Notes under the pieces: model-generated
Told to the model about the DNA's origin: nothing
The model's input: only the letters and a program-made list of their open reading frames with translations
Database searches by the model: none
Shown: positions 23,488 through 36,311 of the stretch, in pieces
Position numbering within the stretch: position 1 is the first letter of the stretch
Layout: each line of letters opens with the position of its first letter
Source: Phascolomyces articulosus
Lineage: Eukaryota > Mucoromycota > Mucoromycetes > Mucorales > Lichtheimiaceae
Assembly: GCA_025677815.1 (NCBI GenBank)
Contig: JAIXMP010000008.1
Location: 682,001 to 746,000, forward strand
Direction: 5' to 3'
DNA: 64,000 bases
Translations under genes and position numbers: made by a program

Positions 23488-24741
23488 TTAGAATAGTTTT
23501 GTCCAAATAACAAGAACAATAAGTGCAATCAATATCAAAATAATTGCTGCTGTGATCATTTTGTTTGTAGCCATACTAAATAAAATTGAGTTATTTTGTC
23601 AATATCCTATATATTTTTCTTGTTTTATGTTCATCATTGTAGATAAGAAACTTACCGGCGTGCCATGCCCTTGAGGGTCTTTGATGCCTTATCAATGTAC
23701 GAATCTGCTTCAGATAACTATACAATTATACAAAAAAAAGCGAGATAAATTAACTTTCTGCGTCCATCCCAATCATATATGTATCATTCTTTTCGGGTAA
23801 TTCCTTACTGTATCTCGAGCACGAAGCATAGTTTCACGTTGACCTTTCAAAGTACTTAAAATGTTAATACCAATGCCTTCAGTTTCCAATGCCAATCGAT
23901 GACTATCTTCTAAACGTCGACTTGATTCACCCAAACGTTCGGTACCGCTCAATAAACGTTGGCGTTGATCCATTGTTGATGCATCCAAATCACTTTGACT
24001 ACTGTTAGCATAATCACCCAATAATTCATCACGTTCAGAGGCTCGATTAGGTGCAATGGATGATACTCGTCGCTATTATGACCATGATCATTGTCAGCAC
24101 AAACTAATTGCGAACTATAAACAGTATATAGTACCAACATTTGCTGGTATATATCCTTTCCTTCTCCTCTTTTTTATTACCAAGTCGCGTTTCATTTTTT
24201 CCCCTTCGGATTTGAATAATCGAAGTTTTGCTTGAAGACGAGTACGAGAAGGTGTTGGAACATTTAAAATCTCCATTTCCATTTGACCAAGCTATCATTG
24301 TATTTTTTTTTTAAAAAAAAAACCCCACCATACAGAGAAAGAGAGAAAAAGAGAAAAAGAAAAATAAGGAAACGGTCCACTTCTTTTGGAAAAGGCTTAC
24401 AACGTATTCCACAAAAAAAAAAGTATATTGACTTACAATTTCATCAGCTTCGTCAATTTCTCGTTCGGTGGCTCTTATCGTTGCTTTACGTTGTTCTGTA
24501 TAATTATATTCAAAGTTAATTAAGATAGGATTAGTGGATTAGTTTCATTCATTAACAACTCGGGTTTCCACCTTTTAATATTAAAATGGTTGTTATTAAA
24601 GCAATTAATATTAATATTCTAATTACCTCCAGATTGACTGGGAATTTGCTGGTCGATTTTTTGTCGAATACTCTCGGTTACTGTTTGAAAATCTTGTTCA
24701 TAATTTTGAAAAAGCTCGGAACCACCTGTTGAAGAAGCCAT
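23488..24741 (-). CDS. VTI1: Vti1-type Qb-SNARE
   Basis: Six exons read leftward from MASSTGGSELFQNYEQDFQT to TAA at 23488. Vti1 is a tail-anchored SNARE used in Golgi-endosome-vacuole fusion. Parts in order: an N-terminal helical domain (FQTVTESIRQKIDQQIP, TEREIDEADEILGQMEMEIL, TRLQAKLRLFKSEGEKMKRD); a SNARE helix (QRLLSGTERLGESSRRLEDS and ALETEGIGINILSTLKGQRE); and a short C-terminal transmembrane anchor (MITAAIILILIALIVLVIW) followed by TKLF. The Arg/Gln layer position and length match the family. Exon joins seen at MKRDL|RRVSS and RARDT|LSEAD keep the frame. A longer frame starts upstream at 24846 but its extension is unlike Vti1 and was not used. The start is 263 bp from the P450 stop on the same strand. 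Confidence 0.93.
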
Positions 24742-25003
24742 ATTATTACTGATAGGTATTAAAAAAGAAGGATGAAATCTGGGCGTTTTTATCATTCTAT
24801 GCCATGCCGAGAGTTTAAATCGCCCGACTCCGATTATAGAAAGCACGCGCGTAGTAAAAAGTGAAATGTTTTTTTTTTATTGAAGAACAAGACCATTGTC
24901 ATTGAGATTGTTATTATATATTCTTTATATAATGTATATAATAGTATGGAGACATGTTATTTCAGTTATTATTATTATTGTAATTAATGTGATAAGGATA
25001 GGG

Positions 25004-27075
25004 TTATTTGATATTTAACAAGCTAGCAACATTTTCATGTCGAAATGTCATACGCACCTGATATTTTTTGGGTGCAAAGGTGGGATTTTGGATTTTTCGT
25101 GGATTAATCACATCAATCAAAACATCCTTATTGGGTCGATCAATACGGAAACAACTCAATAATCCGCAAGCAGCCATAAACAAACTTCGTTCTGCTAAAT
25201 GAATACCCACACATACTCGTCGCCCTGTAGAGAAAGCCAAATGAGGTCGATCATCCGTTGTTTGACTAAATTTCCCCGTATTGCGCTGTTGGACATAGTT
25301 CATGTGTCGTTCTGGAATAAACTTTTCTGGTTCAGGATATTGGGCAGGATCTTGATGAATTGCATGCAGGTTAATAATCACAGTGGTTTGTACAGGAATA
25401 ATCCAATTTTGGAATGTGTCATCCTCACTTGTAGCATGAGGTACAGATAAAGGAGCAGGGGGTCGAAGGCGTAATGTTTCCAGGATGACACATTGGAGAT
25501 ATGGAAGGTTTGGTTCTATATATTAGTATATATTAATATAAGGTTGAGATATATGTAGAAAAGTTTATGATATCTATGTTACCATCCTCATGGTTTGGTA
25601 ATCGCTCCAAACCCACATTATTTTTGATTTCTTCATACACTCTGGTTTGAATCTCTGGGTGATTCGCCAATAATGCAATCATCCATTCAAGTGTTGATGC
25701 GGTTGTTTCGGATCCTAAAATGTAAAGTATTATATTAAAAGGTATCCAAACAATATACAAATAACCCTGATAATATACGTTCTCCAACTCCTCCTTTTCC
25801 TTTATATATATATACTTGATTAATTTCAATAAACCGAACATCATTTTTACCTGCACCGATAAACAAGGATGCAAAACTAATAATCTGCAAATCCGTCAAA
25901 CTACCTTTCGCCAAGATTTCATTGACAAAGCATTCATCCGTCACTTTTTCTTTCTTGAATCGTTCCAATAACCCGCCATAAAACTTGACCATTGTTTTTC
26001 GAACATCCACAAACTCGGCTCTTGAACTAGGTAATATTTTCTGAAGAATTGGGAAAAACTCTCGAATTTGTTCACTTGGACCCAATAAGGCAGCGATTCT
26101 TTCTGTTAAGGCAAAGGCTTCATGAAGCTGTGGATCTCCAGGTTTGAAATAGGCCATGGATCCGAATGCAATAGCAAGAATACTTGTCATGGTAAAATGT
26201 TCAATATACATGGTAGGGCTGATAAGATGGCTATTTTGGTTTTTTGAATCACCATTTTCACCGTTGAAGGAAGATAAAGATGCAGCATGCCAAATGTTTT
26301 GTAAGAAGGTAGTAGTGCGTTCATCAAGAATAGGTTGATATAAATCAATTTTCTTTTTGATCAAGTTTGTATGGGCTATTATTGATATATTATTGAATGT
26401 AACCATCTTGTTAGTGATATTGTATTCGATTAGATATGGAATATTCAGATACTGAAAATAACAATTATACAAACTTACCAATTCGACGTAAATAACGCCA
26501 CTCTTTTCCGTATGGATAAAATGCAAAACCTCCCCCTTTATCCACTATATTATATATCAGTTATCAATACACTAAATCATTATATATTACCACTTTTAAG
26601 CCCAATATAACAATATTCCATTTCCTAATACCAGTTTATTTTATATAGAAAAAATATAATGATAATACCAACCTCCATCCATCAAATCATTTACAAGTGT
26701 ATCTGGAAGATTTCTCGAAGAATAGATTGTGCTTCTGTCAACAATAAGTTGTTTTACTGCATCCAAAGAATTGAGGATCACCCATCGTTTTATACCCAAT
26801 TGTACAGTAAACACTGGACCCATTTGTAAACTCCATTGTCGTAAAAGTTCTTGCAATGGAATACCTCGCGCAAATTGAGGAAGATGACCAACCAAAGGAA
26901 ATCGTCCAGGTGCATAAGGTGGATAGTATTGTTGCTTATTACCAAAGCCCAATGCGTTGTTTTGGGACGACCATAATAATGCAATGGCTATTATTGTTGG
27001 TAAACCAACAATTACCATTGTGGTATCCATGGACGACATCATTGAAGAAGAAAGTAGATAGGATAATAGCGCCAT
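25004..27075 (-). CDS. Cytochrome P450 monooxygenase
   Basis: At least five exons read leftward from MALLSYLLSSSMMSSMDTTM to TAA at 25004. This is a heme-thiolate monooxygenase anchored in the ER by an N-terminal hydrophobic segment (about residues 15-36). A Pro-rich hinge (YYPPYAPGRFPLVGHLP) follows. The C-helix region (FAFYPYGKEWRYLRRI) lies in a small exon near 26485-26550. The I-helix motif is GAGSETTAS, with Glu-Thr for oxygen activation. ExxR is in VILETLRLRPPAPLSVPH, the PERF-like motif in PEKFIPERH, and the heme loop is FSTGRRVCVGIHLAER with the Cys ligand. Splice joins checked by hand (GlyVal near 26680, IleGly|AlaHis near 26480-26375, AspGlu near 25585-25515) keep frame. All key residues are present, so it should be active. 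The substrate cannot be read from the sequence. Confidence 0.93.
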
Positions 27076-28897
27076 TTTCTTTCTTTTTTTTTATATGATA
27101 CCTTATCAGCTACAACTGGCGTTCCTGTCTTTTATTTTTATTTATGTCTTGAAGATATATGTGTGAAAAAGAATAGGTGCACGGACGCGTTGTTTAAAAG
27201 AAAAAAGCTAATTCCCGCTGTTAAATGCGCTTAAATAAAGTTATTTTCTGTTGTTCGCCTAAAATGGTAAAATTCCGTTTCCTTTGCATTTGATCATAAC
27301 TGTAACTCAAAGTGAAAGAAAGAAAAAGGAGACAATGACCTATCTATTTTTTCCCATATCCTTTATGTGGAGTGTCAAGACATTTATTCACAACAGTGCT
27401 GAAACGCAGGTTAATAGGTATATGCAAGCTTCTTTTTTTTTAAGAAAGTTATGACAGACAGGTAAAGAATAGTTATACAACAGTTCTGTTGCATCCAACA
27501 ATTTGATTTGATAAATACAGTATAATAACTATTCTAGAACCATCATTTTTTTCTACTACGTAATTAATTTTATTGATAAATTAAATTCTACGTTGTCTGA
27601 TGTATGCAAAAAAAAGTATAGTAAAAGAAACGACGTATGAATGCTGTCTACATGAAACGTGAGAAATAGCATCTTAAAAAATTTACCCAGGAAGTTATAA
27701 ACCCAATGACGATATAGCTACATATTCTATAGTGGTAGTTGTAGGAAATGAAAAATCAAAAAGAAGATATATATTGAGAGAGCTATATCATTCTTTGTTC
27801 ATCTTTTCGTTCGTTATATTAGTTATTTATATACCACTCTTGCCATCTGTTTTTAATAAAATTACGTAAAGAGAAGAATTATTTATATTTAAAAAAATCT
27901 CACGATATAATTTTAAATAATTTGAATACGAGGCAGAATCAAATTAATAGAATATCTTAAAATAACCTTACAATTATTAATAAAATGATGAAATGATACT
28001 ATTATTAATTTACATCTGTGTCTTTTTATTATTATTATCATTAACAATATTAGATGTATAATTATATACTCCTCCGCATAATTATTATTGTTAGTTATCA
28101 ATGCTTAATTAACTTTGTGACATCTATCCATCAATTATCGGATCATTTTACACATTTATATACAACACATGTGTCACCAGCTGAACAAAATATAAACTAC
28201 AACCTGCGCCACGCTGATCGTCATCATCGTTATACACGCCATCATTGAACAAAAAGGTCCCTTTTTCTTCGCGCCACGACTAAACTGTTTATGTCTATTT
28301 AATTAGTGAGTAAGTCATATTGGTATGAGTATATCACTTTAGCGATCCGAAAATAAACACAGACCGTTAGATAAGGAGAACGGGATAAATTTATTTTAAG
28401 AAGGTCTAATGAAAATTCAATAATGTCCTTGTTTCCTCGGGATATTCAGCTCTGAACCCATTTTTATACTTAATTTACTCATTAACTTATCTATGTTGCT
28501 TACCTAACAAATGTTCGATCCCAAAAAATTTCACAGATTAATTATGAGATAGGTATGATGCTCTATTAATAAAAACAATAATAGTAATATTCGGAAGTGT
28601 GTCGCATATGTGCTGTGTCGACAATTAGGGATCTTAGTTATATCTCTTCGTTCATGGAAAGGGGGTTAAAAAAATCAATCTATTATTTCCTATATATAAG
28701 AATTATAATATGGGGTAGACAAAGAATATTGATATTGTATATAGTTAGGTTATTCAAGCAATCTAACAAGAAACGATTTTTGGTCGAGAACTTTCCCGAC
28801 TGAGACGGGGGGGGGAAGTGCTGTAAAAAGAATAAGTTACCAGCGAAAATTTTTTTTCTAATTATAATTATAATATACCTGCATAAAAACAATAATA
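27076..28897. other. Intergenic gap between divergent P450 and methyltransferase genes
   Basis: About 1.8 kb of AT-rich DNA containing both upstream regions. No coding stretch was convincing. A run of nine G (28805-28813) lies about 85 bp before the methyltransferase ATG. Confidence 0.5.
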
Positions 28898-29827
28898 ATG
28901 GCAACAGCACCAAGGATCTACCAATTTCCACGATTATTCAAACGCATCAGTAATCAAAAACAGCAGTTTACCAAACACTTCATTAATTTACGAGAATCAA
29001 AATCGTATCGCCTTGATAATCAAACGGTCATTGTACCGGGATTAAAAATGTTACGCGAGTTACGTGACGATGGATTCAAAATGCGTTCTGTTGTTGTGAC
29101 AGCTGAAAAAGAACCCCATGACGAAAGTGCTATTAAACATCCTGCCATTGATGTTTTACGTAATCCGGATGCATTTCCAGCAGAACGTTACTTTGTGTGC
29201 GATGTAGATTTAACACGGCGTATTCTCGGCACGGCTTCAAGACCAGGTCGTCACGAGATTTTCGCAGAGTTGGAATTAAAACAACAAGAAATACCGGCCA
29301 ATGCCGATCGGCTATTGGTGTTTGATCACGTCAATGATCCCGGTAACCTGGGAAATCTTGTAAGGACAGGCAAGGCACTCGGTTGGAATGCAGGCTTGAT
29401 TACGACTGGCACGTGTGATATGTATAATGACAAGACGATTCGGGCGTCGCGCGGTTTAACGCTCAAGTGGCCCCACCGATTGGTCAAAGTACCTGATCTT
29501 GTCTCGTATTTAACAGAACGGAATATGACACCTGTTGTGGCGGATATGTTACCTAGTGATTCAAAAAACGATGATCGATGGACACCACCCCATTCGAATC
29601 TTTGTTTTTGGAATTTTAAAGGCAAGCCTCAAATGTTACCTGAAAGACCAGCATTGATCTTGAGCTCAGAACATAAAGGTGTTGAAGGATTAGACGATGA
29701 GTTGCGAGTATCGATCCCGATGGCGCAAGGTGTAGAGTCTTTGAATGTTTCATCTGCTGGTAGTATGATCATGTATGAATTAAATAGATTACTTAGAGGT
29801 CAATATACATTTCAAAAGTTACAATAA
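28898..29827 (+). CDS. SpoU/TrmH-family rRNA methyltransferase, MRM3-like (mitochondrial)
   Basis: Intronless, 309 aa. SpoU-type SPOUT enzymes 2'-O-methylate ribose in RNA using S-adenosylmethionine bound in a trefoil knot. The three SpoU motifs are visible: motif 1 LVFDHVNDPGNLGNLVRTGK (about residues 139-158, with the catalytic Asn-x-x-Arg), motif 2 ALILSSEHKGVEGLDDEL, and motif 3 VSIPMAQGVESLNVSSAGSM near the C-terminus. The N-terminal 100 residues resemble the SpoU substrate-binding domain (FTKHFINLRESKSYR, VIVPGLKMLRELRDDG). The first 20 residues are basic and Phe/Arg-containing (PRIYQFPRLFKRISNQKQQF), fitting mitochondrial import. Human MRM3 (RNMTL1) modifying the large-subunit rRNA is the closest family I recognise; assignment within the family is an inference. 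GC-richer codon use than its flanks. Confidence 0.85.
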   Translation: MATAPRIYQFPRLFKRISNQKQQFTKHFINLRESKSYRLDNQTVIVPGLKMLRELRDDGFKMRSVVVTAEKEPHDESAIKHPAIDVLRNPDAFPAERYFVCDVDLTRRILGTASRPGRHEIFAELELKQQEIPANADRLLVFDHVNDPGNLGNLVRTGKALGWNAGLITTGTCDMYNDKTIRASRGLTLKWPHRLVKVPDLVSYLTERNMTPVVADMLPSDSKNDDRWTPPHSNLCFWNFKGKPQMLPERPALILSSEHKGVEGLDDELRVSIPMAQGVESLNVSSAGSMIMYELNRLLRGQYTFQKLQ

Positions 29828-30540
29828 AATAATGATAAAATATGAATACTCAAAAACGGGTCAATGTTAATCAACCAGTTCGGGAAGGGAGAGAGTAAAA
29901 ACTGAAGAGTTGGGGGTGGTTTATAGAGGAGAGAAAGAAAATAACTTAGCAGGGCAAGTGAAGAGCTATAAATAGAATGCGGCAATTGCATTTTTTTTCT
30001 ATTTATACAAGCGAATGTTGGTTTCTTTCGCGACCCTTTTTTTCCCAATCCTTTTTTTGAACACTTTTTTTATTTTTTTCTTTAATTATAGCTACACTTT
30101 CACTAACCAGACATAACAAAAAGGTAATATACTTACAAGCCCATTTTTTTACTTTATTTTTCTTATTATATACACGTCGTTTTTTCATAAAGAGAATATT
30201 AGAACCTATGCATACTTTCTGAATGGTGGACATGACAAAAGGTCCTCCATTCCTAAAGTTATATATACACAAATATATTCTTCTTTTCTGTCGCGTTGTG
30301 TATATACTATTTATGTTACTATCCATGTCGGATTTTGTTGTACTATTATTACACAAACTCTTCACAGATATCAAAAATCCTTTTTCAACATGAAAATGAT
30401 GGAATAATCGACTTACCTTTTTTTTTTGTTTTATATTCTCTTCTATCTTGATGTGATGGATTGTTCGTTTTATTATGCATCATTAGATTTTATTCTATAT
30501 CCAATCTATATTATTATCCACATTTTGATTTGTTAAACAA
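29828..30540. other. Intergenic gap upstream of the MADS-box gene
   Basis: AT-rich with poly-T runs. A minus-strand frame at 30003-30374 was inspected and not accepted because its residues are mostly Lys/Asn/Ile from AT-rich DNA. The region presumably holds the MADS-box promoter. Confidence 0.4.
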
Positions 30541-32668
30541 ATGGGACGAAAAAAAATTAAGATTCAGCCTATTCAAGATGACCGTAACCGTCAGGTTTGT
30601 TATAGACATGTTTGCAATTTAATGATATGACAAAGGAGTGGTAGTAGTCAAAGGAGAGCTGTTGATGTTTGTTGGGGTAATTGGATTAGAAAGCATGATG
30701 AGTAATTATAGTAAACTAAACCAAATGTTTATAAAATCCTTTTTTTATAGGTCACTTTTTTGAAACGAAAATATGGCTTGATGAAAAAAGCTTATGAGTT
30801 ATCAGTGCTCTGTAACTGTGATATTGGATTAATCATTTTCAATAATTCAAATAATAAACTTGTCCAATATGCAAGTAAAGATATGGATAAAGTCCTATTA
30901 AGATATACAGAGGTAACAATTCTTTTTTTATTGTCCATCATCTAAAAATGGGGGAACAAGACCATGTACATATTGTTGGTTCTTAGCACGTGTGAAACAT
31001 CGAGTAACTATTTTACTGATTTATATATTCATTTTCTTGAAAATTTATAGTATCAAGAGCCACATGAAAGCAAAAATAACTTTGATGTAAGGAATAAAGA
31101 AATTGAGTATAGAATAGCTATGGTTCGATTGAGAAGCTTATTAAGAAGGAAACAATAAAATTTTATATAGTTCATGGATTCGGGAAGTGATCAGGGCAAG
31201 GATTTGGATGGTTCCGATCCGGAGGATGATCTAGATTATCCGTCTCAATATCAGCAGCCACCTCCAATTCATCATCAACATCAACAATCCGTATCACCTA
31301 TGGTGAATGGTGCTTCTGCTATTCTACAGCCTCCTCCTTCTCAACAACGACAAGCCATGATGATGCCTCCACCTCATCCACCACCGACTCAGCCCCCTTC
31401 AATGTATCACCAACCAATCAAACAAGAAGAACATCCTCATAACTATGGCAATTACCATCAACAACAACCACAGCAGCATTATATGTATAATAATAACGTA
31501 ACTTCAGCACCAACAATCTCTACTTCACCACCAACTACGACTAATTATCCAGGTACAGAAATGTCACAACCAGTAAGTAATAAAAAAATTGATCATCATT
31601 ATTTAGTTTCCTTTTCTTTGTTTCTATAATTTGCTTATTAAGAATGAATCATTCTAATGATAGACTGTACCATCGACATCGATTCCTCCTTCAACGGCTT
31701 TTCTCGGCCCGCGACCAACAGTATATCAGCAACCTCCACCTGTTCAATCCATGCTTGTACAACAACAACAACAGCCACAGCCTCCGCAGCACCCGTTGTA
31801 TTCCAGATCCCCACAACCACAACATCATGTTGTCACGCGGCCATCCTTGTCTCCACAGCCTGCACCATTAAGCACTTACAAGCCTGTTGATGCATCATCT
31901 ATTGGAACACCTTCACAACTACACCAACATCCTCACCATCACCAACAAGGTGTTGGATCTTCCTCGTCATCTTCATCCTCATCATCTCCCTCGACTTCAT
32001 CGTTATCACAAGCCAACGTTTCGTCTTCTACAATGGGGTTTACAGTCCCATCTTCTCAAGTACGATCTTCTCCGCTGTTACCAAATAATGAAAAGAAACC
32101 GCCGAATTTGCGTGTGGAGATACCCAATGACGAACAGCAGCAGCAGCAGCAGCAACAACAGCAGCAACAACAGCAAACCCAACAGCAGTCCCATCAACAA
32201 CATACTACTACTAATAATATTAATCAGCCTATTACAACAGCAACTACTAGTACTACTACTACAACAACAACAAACAATAACCGTCATGTTGTAGCGGGGA
32301 GAGCTGTGAATGGTAGTAATAAAGGTGCAACATCGCCTATATCTGCTTTGCCTTCACAATTTGCACAGAATTTACCTTCACCTTTTTCAATATATCCAGA
32401 ATTCCTTCAACAGAATGAGCTACCCAGCCCATTGAACTTTTCTGCTACCCCAACAACGTCTCATGCATTCCACTGGCCCGCTGCTGCATCGTCTGCTGCT
32501 GTTACGACACAAGCATCTGGTGTACCAGTATCAGTAGGACAACCTATTCGTAATAATGACTATAGACCTTCACCATTAGCTAATAGTGCTACATCAAAGA
32601 GACCAGAAACATCTAATTCTGAAACTGAAAACCAACGATTAAAAAAGATTAAACTTGAAGCTGTATGA
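30541..32668 (+). CDS. MADS-box transcription factor, MEF2/Rlm1 type
   Basis: Five exons (30541-30594, 30751-30912, 31051-31086, about 31171-31573, 31664-32668). The MADS domain starts at Met1 ([20 protein letters not shown]) and continues [20 protein letters not shown]. The MEF2-type extension follows ([20 protein letters not shown]), which separates it from SRF/Mcm1 types. In yeast the MEF2-type proteins Rlm1 and Smp1 act below the cell-wall-integrity and osmotic MAP kinases; that role is inferred here. After an acidic [20 protein letters not shown], the long tail is low complexity: Gln/Pro/His, a Ser run, and a poly-Gln of about 16 residues (CAG/CAA repeat, 32137-32177). Many Ser-Pro/Thr-Pro sites would suit MAPK control. 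It ends with a basic [10 protein letters not shown]. Confidence 0.92.
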
Positions 32669-33475
32669 GAATAATAATAATAACAAACTTAACCATATAT
32701 CAAACAAAACAAACAAACAAACAACACCCATTTTTATTATATAAGCAATTTATTACATCTCACTTATTTTTCTTTTACTCCAACAACACCTAGTAATTTC
32801 TCATGCCCCACTCCTCTCTCTCCTATTTGTTCTATTTTTTTTTTTTTACGTGTAAAATCGCATATAGTTCCCTCTCTTTTCTTCTTTTCTAATACTTGTT
32901 TTATATAAAGTCATTCTTTAAGATTGCATCATGATAATTTTTTAAGCACATTTATTTGATAAAAAGGATATTTTGTTTATGTAGCAATTGAAACGGTCAA
33001 ATGATTTCATACACAACGGCTGATATGTGATAACCTTTGTTTACGTGTGCGTGTGCATGCATTTACATTACTGTATTGATATGCATAAATATGCTGCTAC
33101 ATGTACTATGGGCATTATTAGCTTTAATAAGATTATATTTATTGCAATGTTCTATAAACTTTCTGTCAAGTCAAAAAGTACATATACCAACACTAAATAA
33201 CTCTAACTTTGGTCTGAATACCATACAACACACAGATATATGAATCTAATGAACCAATATGGAATACAAATATATTTTATTACTATTAAATTGAATTAAA
33301 AATAAGAACAAGAGAAAAGGATCTACTTTTTTTTTAGATATCTTAAATATACAAAATGTGGTGTGTAAAAAGACTATATAATATGATGAGTTATAATTAT
33401 AGGAACAGTGAGAAAGAAAGAAAAATAAATATATAAAGGAGGAGAGAGAAAGAAAAAGAAGAGAGGTAGATAGGC
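32669..33475. other. Convergent 3' flanks
   Basis: About 800 bp between the ends of the MADS-box (+) and acyltransferase (-) genes. It contains poly-T tracts and AT-rich DNA, presumably 3' untranslated regions. No further gene was seen. Confidence 0.5.
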
Positions 33476-36311
33476 TTATTGATCTTTTTTATCACTTGGT
33501 GATTCTTTCGTTGTGCTTGTCATACCAGCCATTTTACGTGCACGTCTACCATTACGTTTTGTTATCATTTCTGGTTCACTTGCAGATCCACCACTAATCA
33601 TACCACTATGTTTATCCAAGAAATGTAATACATCTTCTTCCTCATCTTCTTGTTTTGTCAAATTAAAGATATTTCGATCATCCAACCAATCCAATGCCTT
33701 GTTATTGAAAAATCGACTTGCTATTTGTGAAAATGTTTTACCACCTTCGCCTAATTCTGACACTGATTCTTTACTACCAGAAGGATCACTTCGGAATACA
33801 TTGTTTGGATCGAAATCACCAAATACTTTCGGACCATAATCATTGATAATTTCAGTGATTTCTTGAGAGAGTTTTTCACGGTTTTCTCGTAAATTCTGTG
33901 TACTATCTGGATCCACAAGAGCAACATAAAGTGGCCGAAGTGATCTGATAAACGAGTAAAAATGAGAGGTAATTAGGATATGATTTGATCCAACTTTTCT
34001 TTCATCCACCCATCATTCCACATCCTATTAGAATATAACTTACTTGTATACATCCATGCCATTTTCACCAAAACGCATACTTGCATAGCTTACAAATGGT
34101 AATAAATTCCATGTAGTTAATGTTACCACACAAATCTGGAACCAACTCCAATCGGTTTTGGTTGCAGAAGCAAATACAATAAGAGTATAAAGGCCATAAA
34201 GTGTTGGGATCAAGATTAAACCAACCAAGAATTTCCATGTTGCCAATACATCTCGACCTCTGACTTTGACAGATGAACCAGCCAATGCCTCTGTAAAAAA
34301 AAAACGCAGGGATGAATGAAAAATGTTTTAGTAATAGTATATTGATACACATATACGAGCCATATCTATAAAGCACTCTCACCTTTACTTACCCTTAGCT
34401 TTGAAATAACTTAAAACCTTAGCTACAACCATTATTGGCATATTTAAAATTGCTCTAATAAAAACATAATGTTTTTTAACAACTTATTCTTTTCATTGAT
34501 ACATTTTTTTAAAGAAAGTGAATAGTAAAAAAGTATACCCTGGAAAAGCTAATAAGCCCCAAACAATAAGGATAAAAATACGTTGGAGAAGCAAGAAAAA
34601 TGTTCGCCATTCTCGTAAATTGATATCTGGTACTTGGTGATCTTGAAGACCGTGGTATTTTAGTAATTGATTGTACGCGAGTACGTTTCGTTGTAATTCA
34701 ATTATCTTTGGATCGTCTTTATACAGATTATAACCAATAACAAACCGTCGGTTGAGATCCACTACTTGTGCAATATGAAGTCGACGATTGGCAGGTTTAT
34801 AAAGTCGACGAGCAGCTTGAATTACCTGATAAGAATAATTCGTGTTAGATATATACGCCTTTATACGACCATTACCCATCATACAATTTACCATTAAAGT
34901 CTGATCATTAGGTGCATTGACAGTAACACTCTTTAAACCGTAGAAAATAATATCCAAAAGAGTTCCACATGCTTCTCGTTTTTCTGATCCACCATTTTTG
35001 AATTTTTCAACAAGCTCAGGGGAGATACTGATCGGATTTCCAAACTCGATTACGGCCCTTGATCGGAATCGATGTGCGTGAAAATAGTTTAATCCTGTTG
35101 ATAACGAAAAATAAGAATAATAAAAAAGGATAGCCGCCACCGCCACAATTTTTTTAATAATCATATGCTTTTTTTTCCCATCTTTTTTTAAAGATGACAG
35201 ATTTTTTTCTACTATAATTGTCTGTGCGCAAACGTACCACAAGGAACAATTTTCACATCCAGTCCGGGGTATTTGGCCATAGCACCTAATGCCATAATGG
35301 TGACACCAGCTGATAAGATTGTAAAAAAAAGACTTGGGGTTAATATAAAATAATCATCTTGTAATCATTATAAAATATACATATTTTCATACCTTTTAAT
35401 GGTAACATTTCTGCACGATCATGACTGCCACCTTCAGGAAAGATTGTAATACATTCTCCATTATTCAATTCTGCATAAACGCGTTCATATACTTCTTCTT
35501 GATCGACATGAGGTAAACATTTATAGGCTGTTCCTTCTGCAGATGTCAACATTTTTAATGCTTTTTCTTCACGTACTTCAGATTTTAATTCAATTTCGGT
35601 ATCTGAGATCACCTTTGCAACAGGTAATTTACCAGCATTGCCTGGTAATACAATTGAATAACCCGATTGTATTTGTGTCATAAATTGTGTATCAATGCCA
35701 ACAAGACGTAGTGATTCTGTTTTTGGGTTTAATATCGTTACTCGTCCTTTTCCTTTTGTTGCTAAATCTTGAGGTCGAATTACAGGAACTATTGGAAAAA
35801 TTAAAAAAAATTATTATCTTATTCTTTGGCCCCTCTCGTTTTTTTTCTCTCCCAAAGAAATAAAATATCGTATTCTTACTTGCATGAATCATTTTAGCCA
35901 GAAATCCAATAGCTTTTTGCTTCATAGATTTAGCTGCTATAAGGAACGAAACGCGTCGACCGCACTCTCGCATAACGATCAAGGGATCAACAAACTAAGG
36001 GGAAAAAAAAGGAATCAGTCTTTGTGTTCAATGTACTTTTTCTTCCAGCAACACAAACATTCTCATTCTTTCTCCCAGTTTCTCCATTGTCAATATTTAA
36101 AAATAAAAATCCTAATCCAATATGAAATGACCCAAAAGAACTTTACTTGATTAGCATGGGGTGCAGCAACAAAAATAACTGGTCCATTACGAGGTACTTT
36201 GTGTGCTCCACGAGGTCGAATTTCTCGAAAGAATACTTCGAGCATAATATTGAAAATCCATAATGCTGTATCATAGCCCAAGTCGAGCCATTTTTGTTGT
36301 GGACGCGACAT
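33476..36311 (-). CDS. Glycerol-3-phosphate/DHAP O-acyltransferase (Sct1/Gat1 family)
   Basis: Multi-exon gene read leftward from MSRPQQKWLDLGYDTALWIF to TGA at 33476. These ER membrane enzymes make lysophosphatidate, the first step of phospholipid and triacylglycerol synthesis. Acyltransferase motif I is RNGPVIFVAAPHANQ joined across an intron to FVDPLIVMREC, motif II is VSFLIAAKSM, motif III is CITIFPEGGSHDR, and motif IV is VTIMALGAMAKYP with KIVPCG. His and Asp of motif I are separated by five residues. An insertion between motifs II and III (IELKSEVREEKALKMLTSAE and neighbours) is typical of the fungal Sct1/Gpt2 branch. After the catalytic part come hydrophobic segments (FILIVWGLLAFPG; WKFLVGLILIPTLYGLYTLI; WFQICVVTLTTWNLLPFVSY) and a charged Ser-rich tail. 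A small exon lies at about 35312-35239. Identification is firm; one or two small exon edges are approximate. Confidence 0.92.

Noticed and set aside
24742..24846. Longer Vti1 start adding 35 residues
   Set aside because: The extension is not Vti1-like, and the ATG at 24741 gives the expected family length.
30003..30374. Minus-strand frame of 123 codons
   Set aside because: Lys/Asn/Ile-rich product expected from AT-rich DNA; no homology-like block, no good start context.
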